Below, one piece after another: positions 36,256 through 44,787 of a DNA stretch of 64,000 nt. The notes beneath the pieces were generated by a model. That model had not been told where the DNA came from and ran no database searches. It saw nothing but the letters and a program-made list of their open reading frames with translations. A program made the position numbers and the translations under genes. Positions within the stretch are counted from its first letter, which is position 1, and the number at the start of each line of letters is the position of its first letter. This DNA is from Planctomycetaceae bacterium (GTDB taxonomy: Bacteria > Planctomycetota > Planctomycetia > Pirellulales > Pirellulaceae), in NCBI GenBank assembly GCA_012729315.1, contig JAAYDI010000063.1, forward strand, positions 62,001 to 126,000. Reading direction: 5' to 3'.

Positions 36256-36805
36256 CCGATCTGGCCTGCACGGCATCCCGCGGCGCGCCCTGCGGGGCCC
36301 CGCGCTGGGCGTGCGCGCGGGCACGACGCTGCTGGAAGTGATCCTGGCGATCGCCATTCTCGGCGGTTCGCTGGCCGTCCTGGGGGAGCTGGTCCGCATC
36401 GGCACCCGGTCGGCCTACGCTGCGCGCGTGCAATCGACTGCTCAACTGCTGGCCGATACCCTCGTGGCGGAACTCGCGGCCGGAAGCACCACTCCGGAAT
36501 CGACCAGCGGCGTGGTGGAGGCGTTCGGCGGATTCAACTGGGCGTATGACGTGCTGGTGCAGCAGGTCGACCAGCAGGGGTTGCTGGCGTTGGACGTCAC
36601 GGTCCGCGAGAACGTGGACGCCGCGCCGCATCCGATCTCCTACCGGCTGGTCCGTTGGATGATCGATCCGCAGACGGAGTACGAGCTGGAGCAAGCGGCT
36701 GCGCAGGCGGCCAGCACCGCGGGCAGCACCACTTCGGGCGCGACGACAGGCAGTTCCACGGTACCAGCCACGGGGACGGAGAGTGGCACGGGAGGGACGC
36801 CATGA
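36230..36805 (+). CDS. gspI: Minor pseudopilin GspI-like
   Basis: 191 residues. Prepilin helix RAGTTLLEVILAIAILGGSL with Gly at -1 and Glu at +5, then the I-type region with RSAYAARVQSTAQLLADTL. The last 30 residues are a Ser/Thr/Gly-rich tail not seen in typical GspI. Overlaps the end of gspH by 26 bases and gspJ by 4 (ATGA), which implies coupled translation. GspI together with J and K normally caps the pseudopilus tip. Confidence 0.82.
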   Translation: MNCSSILTSRSGLHGIPRRALRGPALGVRAGTTLLEVILAIAILGGSLAVLGELVRIGTRSAYAARVQSTAQLLADTLVAELAAGSTTPESTSGVVEAFGGFNWAYDVLVQQVDQQGLLALDVTVRENVDAAPHPISYRLVRWMIDPQTEYELEQAAAQAASTAGSTTSGATTGSSTVPATGTESGTGGTP

Positions 36806-37911
36806 ACGCGCGCTGGGCCTGGTGCTGGCTGACGTCCCGTGCTGGCGCAGGTTCGCGCCCGGGTGTGCAGCGCCCCGGCGCCGCGGCCCACCATGCGCCG
36901 CGCGGTCGGTTGCACCGCGGCATGACCCTGCTGGAACTGATGCTGGCGCTGACGCTCTCTGCGTTCGTGCTGATGGCCATTTCCATGGCGATCGACCTGC
37001 ACCTGCGCGTGCTGCAGGACCGCCGCGACTACGTCGAGAGCATCCAGTTGGCACGCGCCGTGTTGACCATCATCGCCAACGACCTGCGCGCCACGATCCA
37101 GCAGAACACGACCGATTTCTCGGCGCTGGCCAGCATGGCGTCCGCCGCCGCCATCATTGCGCCCGCGATGGAACAGGCCGAAGCAGCCGCTGACGGAGCG
37201 GACACAGACGCTGCGGCAGGGGGCACGCCGGGATCCGCGACGTCCGCAGGCGGCGGGGAAGGTGCCGCGTCGAGCACGACCGTGAATATCGCGGCCTCCA
37301 GCACGGTGCCCACGGTACCCGGGCTCTACGGGAACCAGTACGAACTGCAACTGGACGTGAGCCGGCTGCCGCGCGTAGATGAGTTTCAACGCATGACGGC
37401 CAACGTGCGCGAGGCCGCTTTGCAGGATATTCCGAGCGATGTCAAGACGGTTGCCTACTACTGTGCCGACGCCCGCTCGCTCACCTCGTCGGGTGTGATG
37501 AACCGCCGCACCGGCCAGTTTGAGTCGGGACTGGTGCGCCGTGTGATGGACCGCGCGGTGACGCTGCACGCGTCGCAGTACGGCAACATGCAGGGGCTGC
37601 AGCAGGCGGCCGAGGTGATCGCGCCGGAAATCACGAGTATCGAGTTCCAGTACTTTGACGGCACCCAGTGGTTATATGAATGGGACTCCGCGGAACAACA
37701 GGGGCTGCCGGTGGCCGTCAAGATCACCGTGCTGCTGATGCCCGACGCGGCCGCGAACACGCCTCCGGGCAGCAGCAGCCTGAACGCCACGTCCAGCCAG
37801 ATCCAGCCCGATCAGATGTATTCGCTGACGGTCCGACTGCCGACGGCCAGGCCGGTGGCGACCGATTCGACAGCGGACAGCAGCAGTGGCCTGGAAGCGG
37901 TCGGATTATGA
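36802..37911 (+). CDS. gspJ: Minor pseudopilin GspJ-like, enlarged
   Basis: 369 residues against about 200 for ordinary GspJ. After a basic N-terminus the prepilin helix is RGMTLLELMLALTLSAFV (Gly -1, Glu +5). RDYVESIQLARAVLTIIANDLRA continues the helix. The extra length is mainly an Ala/Gly/Thr/Ser-rich insert at about residues 120-170 and a Ser-rich end. GGGAGGG lies six bases before the ATG, which overlaps the stop of gspI. Its position ahead of gspK fits J; assignment is by order and helix, since the globular domain is divergent. Confidence 0.8.
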   Translation: MNARWAWCWLTSRAGAGSRPGVQRPGAAAHHAPRGRLHRGMTLLELMLALTLSAFVLMAISMAIDLHLRVLQDRRDYVESIQLARAVLTIIANDLRATIQQNTTDFSALASMASAAAIIAPAMEQAEAAADGADTDAAAGGTPGSATSAGGGEGAASSTTVNIAASSTVPTVPGLYGNQYELQLDVSRLPRVDEFQRMTANVREAALQDIPSDVKTVAYYCADARSLTSSGVMNRRTGQFESGLVRRVMDRAVTLHASQYGNMQGLQQAAEVIAPEITSIEFQYFDGTQWLYEWDSAEQQGLPVAVKITVLLMPDAAANTPPGSSSLNATSSQIQPDQMYSLTVRLPTARPVATDSTADSSSGLEAVGL

Positions 37912-37935
37912 CGCCGCCGGCGCCACCTCACCGGG

Positions 37936-37978
37936 ATAACGTGTGACTACATAACGTGTGACTGCACAGCGTGCGACG
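37936..37978. repeat. 15-bp near-tandem repeat before gspK
   Basis: ATAACGTGTGACTAC (37936) and ATAACGTGTGACTGC (37951) are followed by a degenerate third unit ACAGCGTGCGAC (37966). It occupies the short space between gspJ and gspK where a ribosome binding site would be expected. Confidence 0.7.
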
Positions 37979-39583
37979 ATGAAGACGAAGCGAAACAACC
38001 GGAAGCCCCCACCCCCGCCGCGGCGCGGCCTGGTCCTGGTCGTGGTTCTGGTGGTCGTGGCCCTGCTGTCGCTGGTCGCCTACACGTTCGCGGGACTGAT
38101 GTCCACACACTACGGCGCCGCGAAGCAGGGAGGACGGCAACTGCAGACGCGCATGCTGGTCGAATCGGGGATCGAGGCGGTCCGCCTGTACCTGATGCAG
38201 ACGGAGGCGGGGCGCACCGATGTGGGAGGCCACTTCAACAACGTCGATTATTTCCAGGCCATTCCGGTCCTGATCCACCAGGACGTCGCTCAGTGCGCGA
38301 ATTTCACGGTGCTGGCACCCAATCTGGACGACGAAGGCAATCTGAGCGGTGTGCGGTACGGGTTGGAGGACGAGTCTGCGCGCCTGAACATCAACGCGCT
38401 GGTGGTTGCTGACCAGATCCAGGAGAATGCGGGGCGGGATCTGCTGATGAGACTTCCCGGCATGACGGAAGACGTGGCCGACGCCATCCTGGACTGGATA
38501 GATGAGGACGATGAGGCGCGCGACTACGGCGCGGAATCGTCGTACTATCAGGGTCTGCGGCCCCCATACACGCCCAAGAACGGACCTCTCGACACGGTCG
38601 AGGAACTGCTGCTCGTCCGCGGCGTCACCCCGCAACTGCTGTTCGGCACCGACACCAACCGCAACGGGATGGTCGACCCGCACGAGACGAGCGGCGCCGC
38701 GCAACCCGGGATGGCGACCGGCACCATGGGCGCCGCGCAGGCCTACAGCGGCTTGGCCGGGTCGATGGATCGCGGCTGGTCCGGCTACCTGACCCTCTAC
38801 AGCGCTGAAAAGAATCTGACCTCCGAGGGGCTGCCGCGGATCGACCTGAACCAGGACGATCTGCAGACGCTCTACGAAAGCCTCGCCACCGCGCTCAACG
38901 ACGACTGGGCGCGGTTCATCATTCTCTATCGCCAGAACGGCCCCTATGACGGCGACGAGTCGGGTGTGGACATCACCAGCGTTGGTGACCTGGATCTGAC
39001 GAAGGAAGGGGGAAACAAGTTCACCCAGGTGCTCGACCTGATCGGCGCGCAGGTACAGATCGCGGCCGGGGAGGGGGAGGACGCGACCGTCATCACTCCA
39101 GTGTTCCCGGACACGGTGGCGGAAATGGCGCTGTACATGCCGGTGTTGATGGACGCCGTTGCCGTCAACGCGAGTCCCACGATCCCGGGCCGCATCAGTA
39201 TCAATCACGCGCCGCGGGCGATCCTGGAGGGCATTCCCGGGATGGACGAGACGATGGTGGGCGAGATTCTCAATCAGCGGTCGTTCGAGAGCACGTCTGA
39301 AGCGGACGCGGCGCTGCGGCAGCACGAAACGTGGTTGCTCACCTCGGGCATCGTGACGCTGGACCAGATGAAGCAGCTCGTGCCGTTCATCTGTGCCGAC
39401 GGCGATGTCTTTCGTGCGCAGATTGTCGGTTATTACGAAGATGGCGGCGCCGCCTCTCGTGTGGAAGTTGTCTTTGATGCCGCCGGCGCCGTACCGCGCG
39501 TAGTATCCTTGAGAGACATCAGCCACCTGGGCCGAGGTTACCCGCTGGATATGCTGGGTGTGCAACTGATCAACAGCTATTGA
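37979..39583 (+). CDS. gspK: Minor pseudopilin GspK, enlarged
   Basis: 534 residues against about 330 usually. The helix RRGLVLVVVLVVVALLSLVAY has Gly at -1 and lacks Glu at +5, as is normal for GspK. GspK helix-hairpin-helix-type features follow, including ADAILDWIDEDDEARDYGAE, DTVEELLLVRGVTPQLLFG, and a second set near the end (LEGIPGMDETMVGEIL). Large extra loops explain the length. Caps the pseudopilus with GspI and GspJ. ATG 37979 is used because it lies nearest the helix; GTG 37958 lies inside the repeat and has no ribosome site. Confidence 0.88.
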   Translation: MKTKRNNRKPPPPPRRGLVLVVVLVVVALLSLVAYTFAGLMSTHYGAAKQGGRQLQTRMLVESGIEAVRLYLMQTEAGRTDVGGHFNNVDYFQAIPVLIHQDVAQCANFTVLAPNLDDEGNLSGVRYGLEDESARLNINALVVADQIQENAGRDLLMRLPGMTEDVADAILDWIDEDDEARDYGAESSYYQGLRPPYTPKNGPLDTVEELLLVRGVTPQLLFGTDTNRNGMVDPHETSGAAQPGMATGTMGAAQAYSGLAGSMDRGWSGYLTLYSAEKNLTSEGLPRIDLNQDDLQTLYESLATALNDDWARFIILYRQNGPYDGDESGVDITSVGDLDLTKEGGNKFTQVLDLIGAQVQIAAGEGEDATVITPVFPDTVAEMALYMPVLMDAVAVNASPTIPGRISINHAPRAILEGIPGMDETMVGEILNQRSFESTSEADAALRQHETWLLTSGIVTLDQMKQLVPFICADGDVFRAQIVGYYEDGGAASRVEVVFDAAGAVPRVVSLRDISHLGRGYPLDMLGVQLINSY

Positions 39584-39608
39584 GACCAGACCAGACCAGA
39601 CCAGACTA
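39584..39608. repeat. 5-bp tandem repeat (GACCA) x5
   Basis: Four exact GACCA units and one GACTA directly follow the gspK stop codon. Simple repeat of a kind prone to slippage; it is outside coding sequence. Confidence 0.85.
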
Positions 39609-39660
39609 GACGAAATGAAACCAAGCCAGAGCGGCAGGTGCTCGGGAAGGTGGTTCGCGC

Positions 39661-41304
39661 ATGGCCAGACTGCTTGCGATTGAGTGGGATGAAAGGGAGG
39701 CGCGGGTGGCGGTAGCCACGCCGCACGGCGAGGAAGTAGTGGTCGAAGATGCGTTTGCCATCGACATCTCGGCTGCGGCGGCCGCCGATGCGGCGGACGA
39801 TGCGAGCCAGGACGATGCGAGTCGGGACGATGCGAGCCAGGGCAACGCGAGCCAGGTGGGGCGGTGCATCGCGCAGGCGCTGGCCGCGCGGGGGCTGACC
39901 GGCGGCGATGTACTGGTGGGGTTGGGGCGAACCAGTATCGAGCTGCGTTCCATTTCGTTGCCTCCGGCGCCGCCGGAAGAACTTCCTGACATGGTCCGGT
40001 TCCAGGCCATGCAGGCGTTTGCGGCGATCAGCGAGGACTGGCCGCTGGACTTCGTGGAACTGGGCGCTCAGGACGGCACACTCCAGGTGCTGGCGGCCGT
40101 GGTGTCCCCGAAGCAGGTTGAGCAGATCCTGCGGGTCTGTGCGGCCGCGGAGCTCGCGCCGCGCTGCCTCGTGCTACGGCCGTTCGCGGCGGCGTCCCTG
40201 TTGAGTCGTGGCGATGTGCTGGCCGAAGGCCGCAACGCGCTGATGGTCGACATGCTGGCCGACGGGGCCGATCTGACAGCCATCTCACGGGGGCAGGTCG
40301 TGTTCATGCGCACGGTGCGCCGGCCGGCCACCGACGATCCGGCCGTGCAGGCCCGCGCTCTGGTCGGCGAAGCGCGCCGCACGATCGGCGCGGCACAGGC
40401 TCAGATGGGCGGTCAGCGGATCGAACAGGTGATCATCTGCGGAAGCGAGTCCGAGCATCCGGAGCTGATGCAGGCGCTGGCCGATGCCCTGTCCCTGGAA
40501 GTCGTGCGGTTCGATCCGTTTCGCGCCGTGCGACTGGCGCGGGGACTGGAGCGGCAGTTGCCTGCCGATGCCGGACGCTACACGCCGCTGCTGGGAATGC
40601 TGGCCGACGTCGCGGCCGGCGTCCCCCACGCCATCGACTTCCTCAACCCGCGCAAGCGGCCGGTGCCGCGCAGCAACCGGCAGCGGAATGTGCTGATCGC
40701 GGCCGGCAGCCTGGCGGCGGTCGGCGTCGTGGTGCTCGGTGTCTGGGGCGGACTCAAGTATCTGGACCGGCAGATCGCAGACCTCAATGCCCAGGTCGCT
40801 GAGCTGGACAAGCAGGTGGCGGCGGCCCGCGAGCTGATGGCCGACGTGGATGCCGTGTCGGACTTCGTCGGCGGCGATGTGACCTGGCTCGACGAACTGC
40901 ACGAACTGGCGCGCCGCATGCCCGGCGCTGAGCAGATCAAACTCAATGACGTGACGATTACGACCGGCAATGTGAAGCGGGGCGGGGTGATCGCCCTTAA
41001 AGGGCACGTGCAGAACGCGGACGTGATCGCCAGGTTCGAAGACTCGCTGCGTTACGAGGACCATGTGGTGCGGGGCAGGTCGGCTATACCCGATCAGAAG
41101 TCCGCCGACTATCCCTACGCACTCGATACCACGGTCACCGTGGAGCCGGACACGTACGATCGCGGACGATCGCTGGGACGCCCCTTCCGCGACAAGCTGC
41201 GCGCCGCGGCCGATGCTGACACGCCTGCCCGCGCTCCAACCGGTACGCCGGACGCGGACGCGGACGCTCAGCCGGCGCAGACGACAGAGGGGGACGCAGC
41301 ATGA
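39661..41304 (+). CDS. PilM/GspL-like actin-fold protein fused to a PilN-like membrane domain
   Basis: 547 residues. Residues 1-330 have the actin-like fold of PilM/GspL (start RLLAIEWDEREARVAVA; PPAPPEELPDMVRFQA; ALMVDMLADGADLTAISRG). A membrane helix at about 340-362 (VLIAAGSLAAVGVVVLGVW) is followed by the PilN-type coiled coil (LNAQVAELDKQVAAARELM) and a ferredoxin-like domain, then an Ala/Asp/Pro-rich end. This equals a PilM-PilN fusion, the layout GspL also has. Residues 47-65 contain a short tandem motif (DASQ, DDASR, DDASQ, GNASQ). It overlaps the next gene by ATGA. Forms the inner platform between GspE and the periplasm. Confidence 0.8.
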   Translation: MARLLAIEWDEREARVAVATPHGEEVVVEDAFAIDISAAAAADAADDASQDDASRDDASQGNASQVGRCIAQALAARGLTGGDVLVGLGRTSIELRSISLPPAPPEELPDMVRFQAMQAFAAISEDWPLDFVELGAQDGTLQVLAAVVSPKQVEQILRVCAAAELAPRCLVLRPFAAASLLSRGDVLAEGRNALMVDMLADGADLTAISRGQVVFMRTVRRPATDDPAVQARALVGEARRTIGAAQAQMGGQRIEQVIICGSESEHPELMQALADALSLEVVRFDPFRAVRLARGLERQLPADAGRYTPLLGMLADVAAGVPHAIDFLNPRKRPVPRSNRQRNVLIAAGSLAAVGVVVLGVWGGLKYLDRQIADLNAQVAELDKQVAAARELMADVDAVSDFVGGDVTWLDELHELARRMPGAEQIKLNDVTITTGNVKRGGVIALKGHVQNADVIARFEDSLRYEDHVVRGRSAIPDQKSADYPYALDTTVTVEPDTYDRGRSLGRPFRDKLRAAADADTPARAPTGTPDADADAQPAQTTEGDAA

Positions 41305-42503
41305 ACCGGCGCGAACAAATCCTGGCTACCCTCGTGGGCCTGCTCGTCGTAGTGACCGTTTTGAACTTCGCCCTGAAACGCGTCTTCAGCCAGTTCAGCG
41401 ACCGGACCGACAGGATCGCCACGCTGGAGTCGGACATCCAGTCGAAGGAACTGATCATCCACCGTGGCGCAGTCGCCGAACGTGTGCTCAAGATGTACCG
41501 GGAACGTTCGCTGCCGAGCGATCCGGACCTGGCAAGCTCGCGTTATCGGGAATGGCTGCTCAAGTGGACGGAAGGCGCGCAGGTGCGCGGGTCGAACGTC
41601 AGCCACACCAGCTGGTATCCGGTCGCGAAGTCACATGGCCGGCACAAGTTCCAGGTGAACTGCGAGGCGACCCTGGCACAGCTTGTCGACCTGCTGTTCG
41701 GCTTCTACTCGTCCGACCACCTGCACCGGATCGTGATGCTCAAGGCCAAGGCTCATCCGGACGGCAAGCTGCTGACGATGAACATCACGGTCGAAGCGAT
41801 CGGCATGACCGGTGCCGAGAAGGACACCCTGTCTGATATGCCGGCCCAGCGGCTGGCGTTCGCCCAGGCGGACGCGTACCACGAGACGATCGTCGGTCGC
41901 AATTTCTACGGGCCTGCCAACAAGCCGCCGCATTTCACCTCCAGTGCATCGCAGCAGGGGTATGTGCAGCGGCCGCTGTCAGTGACCCTCCAGGCCGAGG
42001 ATCCCGACAAGCACGCCGTTCGCTTCCGGCTGGATCAGTGCGACATCGAGGAGCTGAGCGTCGACGCCGGGAGCGGGCGGATTGAATGGACCCCGGACCG
42101 CGTCGGGGAATTCGAGATCGTCGTCTCTGCCGTGGACGACGGCGTGCCGGCCAAGGAGACGTCGCAGACAGTCCGGCTGACCATCACGGAGCCGCCGCCG
42201 CAGGAGGCGCCACCGCCGCGCCGGTCGTTTGACGAAGCGAAATATACCTTCGTCACGGGGATCGTCGAGATCAACGGGCGACGCCAGGTGTGGTTGACCG
42301 TCCGCACGGATGGCAAGTGGCTGCGGCTGTTTGAGGGGGAGACGTTCCAGGTCGGCGCGTTCGAAGGCAAGATCCTCAAGATCCATCCGCGGCACGTGGA
42401 GATTGCCTCGCAGGATACCGTCGTGTCAGTGCGGTACGGCCAGAGCATCAGCGACGGGGAAGAAATCGAGGGGGGACCGGACGTCGCCGCATCGCCCCGG
42501 TAG
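41301..42503 (+). CDS. PilO-like inner membrane protein with cadherin-like and PilP-like parts
   Basis: 400 residues. A short N-tail, one membrane helix (LATLVGLLVVVTVLNFAL) and a coiled coil (RIATLESDIQSKELIIHRG) are followed by a PilO/GspM-type ferredoxin-like domain (about 100-180). Residues 200-295 form an Ig/cadherin-like domain (VTLQAEDPDKHAVRFRLD, then IEWTPDRVGEFEIVVSAVDD). The C-terminal 95 residues (RQVWLTVRTDGKWLRLFEG, then ILKIHPRHVEI) look like the beta domain of PilP/GspC that touches the secretin. This would join the roles of GspM and GspC in one chain. Translationally coupled to the PilM-like gene. Domain calls beyond the PilO part are inferred from patterns only. Confidence 0.65.
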   Translation: MNRREQILATLVGLLVVVTVLNFALKRVFSQFSDRTDRIATLESDIQSKELIIHRGAVAERVLKMYRERSLPSDPDLASSRYREWLLKWTEGAQVRGSNVSHTSWYPVAKSHGRHKFQVNCEATLAQLVDLLFGFYSSDHLHRIVMLKAKAHPDGKLLTMNITVEAIGMTGAEKDTLSDMPAQRLAFAQADAYHETIVGRNFYGPANKPPHFTSSASQQGYVQRPLSVTLQAEDPDKHAVRFRLDQCDIEELSVDAGSGRIEWTPDRVGEFEIVVSAVDDGVPAKETSQTVRLTITEPPPQEAPPPRRSFDEAKYTFVTGIVEINGRRQVWLTVRTDGKWLRLFEGETFQVGAFEGKILKIHPRHVEIASQDTVVSVRYGQSISDGEEIEGGPDVAASPR

Positions 42504-42736
42504 CTGCGCCGGACGACGCGTGCCTGCCAGCCGATCAGTGGGATAGGCCGGTCACGGGTCAGCACAGTAATATATCGGCTGGGCCGGCGCGCATGCGTGT
42601 TTGCTCCCGCGAGTGTCTGACAGGCCGTGCCCCGCACGTCCAGGCGAGTGGACGTTCGGCGCTGGCGGACTGCGACTGCGCAGGTGCCCGCTCCCTCGCC
42701 GGCGGGCACCCGCTCATCCACTGCCAGGAGGTATCT

Positions 42737-43141
42737 GTGACGTCCCATACACTGCAGTTCCGTGTCCGCTACAGCGAAACCGACCAGATGCAGACGTTCT
42801 ACAATTCCCGGGCACTGGAGTGGTTCGAGGTGGGACGCACCGAACTGGCGCGGGCCATGGGGATGCCGTACTCAGAGTGGGAACGGCGCGGGATTCTGCT
42901 CCCGCTGATCGAAGCGCGGGTGTTCTTCCGGGGCCGTGCCCGCTACGATGACCTGCTGGAGATGACGGTCAGCATTCAGCTGGAAGGTAAGACTTGCCTG
43001 CGGTTCGATAACCGCATCGTGCAGGCCGACGGTGGCCAGCGCGTAGCCGATGGTTACACCGTCCACGCCATGGTTTCCGCAGAGTCCCGGCGGCCCGTCC
43101 GTGTGCCCGACTGGGTCCTGCAGCTCCTGGAGACACCCTAG
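42737..43141 (+). CDS. YbgC/FadM-type acyl-CoA thioesterase
   Basis: 134 residues, single hot-dog domain: RVRYSETDQMQTFYNSRALEW is the 4HBT motif with the catalytic Asp, and WFEVGRTELARAMG the following helix. Hydrolyses acyl- or aryl-CoA; the exact chain is not predictable. The start codon is GTG 42737, decided by AGGAGG at 42726-42731, five bases upstream; in-frame upstream ATG codons lack such a site. It is two bases ahead of iorA, so it heads this metabolic operon, whose phenylacetate-CoA ligase suggests an aryl-CoA substrate. A TAATATAT stretch near 42570 could be a -10 element. Confidence 0.88.
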   Translation: MTSHTLQFRVRYSETDQMQTFYNSRALEWFEVGRTELARAMGMPYSEWERRGILLPLIEARVFFRGRARYDDLLEMTVSIQLEGKTCLRFDNRIVQADGGQRVADGYTVHAMVSAESRRPVRVPDWVLQLLETP

Positions 43142-43143
43142 AG

Positions 43144-44703
43144 ATGGAACGCCTGCTGTTGAGTGGGAACGAAGCGGTCGCGCGGGGCGCGCGGGATGTC
43201 GGCGTTGCCCGCGGGGTCGGCTATCCGGGCACCCCGTCGAGCGAGATTCTGGAGGTGTTCCACCGGCTGGGCGGCGCGGCGGCGTGGGCCCCCAACGAGA
43301 AGGTGGCCGCCGAAGTGGCGCTGGGCGTGGCCTTCGCACGGGCCCGGGCGCTGGTCACGATGAAGCACGTCGGGCTGAACGTGGCGGCCGATGTGCTGTT
43401 CACGTCGGCCTACAGCGGGGTGGATGGAGCGCTGGTGCTGGCCGTCGCGGACGACCCGGGGCTGGCGTCGAGCCAGAACGAGCAGGACACGCGCCGCTAC
43501 GCGGTGGCGGCCGGTGTGCCGCTGCTGGAACCGTCCGACTCCCAGGAGGCCTACGACTTCACCCGGTTGGCGTTTGAGCTGTCGGAGCGCTGGCACGTGC
43601 CGGTGATCCTGCGCCTGACCACGCGCATCTGCCACTCCAGCACGGTCGTCTGCTGCGATGCGCCGGCGGTGCCGCCGCCCGCGCCGGTGTTCGTACGCAA
43701 TATCCCGCAACGCGTGATGGTCCCCGGGCATGCACGGGCGGCCCATCAGCGGCTGCGCCAGAAGCTGTCCGAGTTGGCTGCGTGGAACGAGGTCTCCGGT
43801 CCGAACCGGCGCTGGCCGGGATCATCGGAGCTGGGCATCATCGCGTCGGGCGTGGCGGTCCAGTACGCGCGCGAAGCGGCACCGGACGCGGCGATCTTCC
43901 AGGTCGGCCTGAGCCACCCCCTGCCGATCCAGGCCATCCGCGACTTCGTGGCTTCCGTCTCGCGCGCTGTGGTGATCGAAGAGAACGATCCCTGCATGGC
44001 CGATGCGATTCGCGCGGCCGGCCTGACGATCGACAGCGCGCCGGCCATGTATCGCCAGGGAGAACTGACGGTGGGGCGGGTGCGGCGCATCCTGGCGGGC
44101 GATGCGAGCGCGGAACCGGTACCGGCTGCCCGCCGGCCCCCGCAGCTCTGCCAGGGCTGTCCGCACCGGCGGGTCTTTGAGATCCTCAAGAAACACGACT
44201 GCATCGTGGCGGGAGATATCGGCTGCTACACGCTCGCGGCGCTGCCGCCGCTGAGCGCCATGGACATACAGATCTGCATGGGGGCCAGTATCGGCGTCGG
44301 ACTCGGGCTCCGGCATGTGCTGCCCCGCGAGCAGGCCATGCGTGTGGTGAGCGTGATTGGGGACAGCACGTTCGTGCACAGCGGCCTGACCGGCCTGGCC
44401 GAAATGGCCTACAACGTCCCGGATACCGGGCACGTGCTGCTGATTCTGGACAACGCGACGACGGCCATGACCGGCCGCCAGCAGCATCCGGGGACCGGAT
44501 ACCGGCTGGACCAGACGCCCACCAATCGACTGGATTACGTCGCCCTGGCCCGGGCCATGAACATCGCGAATGTCGCCCAGTTTGACCCGGTTCGCGAGAC
44601 GGACGCATTGGAGCAGGCGTTGGTCGAGGCACTGCAGAAGGCGGAGCTGACCGTGCTCGTGGCACGCCGCCCCTGCATCCTGATCCCCGCCGGTAAATCG
44701 TAG
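43144..44703 (+). CDS. iorA: Indolepyruvate:ferredoxin oxidoreductase alpha subunit, lacking the ferredoxin domain
   Basis: 519 residues. The PP domain (GVGYPGTPSSEI, APNEKVAAEVALG, MKHVGLNVAAD) and the C-terminal TPP-binding domain (DIGCYTLAALPP, VIGDSTFVHSG, LDNATTAMTGRQQHPG) are complete. The enzyme decarboxylates aryl-pyruvates to aryl-acetyl-CoA and passes electrons to ferredoxin. Ordinary IorA is about 600-650 residues and ends with two [4Fe-4S] clusters; this protein stops after RRPCILIPAG with no CxxCxxC motif, so the electron exit must use another protein or be altered. Only two bases follow the thioesterase gene, and iorB lies 84 bases downstream. Confidence 0.92.
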   Translation: MERLLLSGNEAVARGARDVGVARGVGYPGTPSSEILEVFHRLGGAAAWAPNEKVAAEVALGVAFARARALVTMKHVGLNVAADVLFTSAYSGVDGALVLAVADDPGLASSQNEQDTRRYAVAAGVPLLEPSDSQEAYDFTRLAFELSERWHVPVILRLTTRICHSSTVVCCDAPAVPPPAPVFVRNIPQRVMVPGHARAAHQRLRQKLSELAAWNEVSGPNRRWPGSSELGIIASGVAVQYAREAAPDAAIFQVGLSHPLPIQAIRDFVASVSRAVVIEENDPCMADAIRAAGLTIDSAPAMYRQGELTVGRVRRILAGDASAEPVPAARRPPQLCQGCPHRRVFEILKKHDCIVAGDIGCYTLAALPPLSAMDIQICMGASIGVGLGLRHVLPREQAMRVVSVIGDSTFVHSGLTGLAEMAYNVPDTGHVLLILDNATTAMTGRQQHPGTGYRLDQTPTNRLDYVALARAMNIANVAQFDPVRETDALEQALVEALQKAELTVLVARRPCILIPAGKS

Positions 44704-44787
44704 GCCGCGGTGGGCCGGGCCGGCGCCGCCCCGACCCCCGCGCACGCCGCCGTCCGGCCGGCCCGGAGCACTGACAAAGGAACCCGC

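Noticed and set aside
37928-39565. 545-codon minus-strand frame over gspK
   Set aside because: It covers gspK antisense; the repeated S-H-T-L-C end comes from the 15-bp DNA repeat.
39584-39608. GACCA repeat considered as a phase-variable coding tract
   Set aside because: It lies wholly after the gspK stop and 50 bases before the next start, so slippage would not change a protein.
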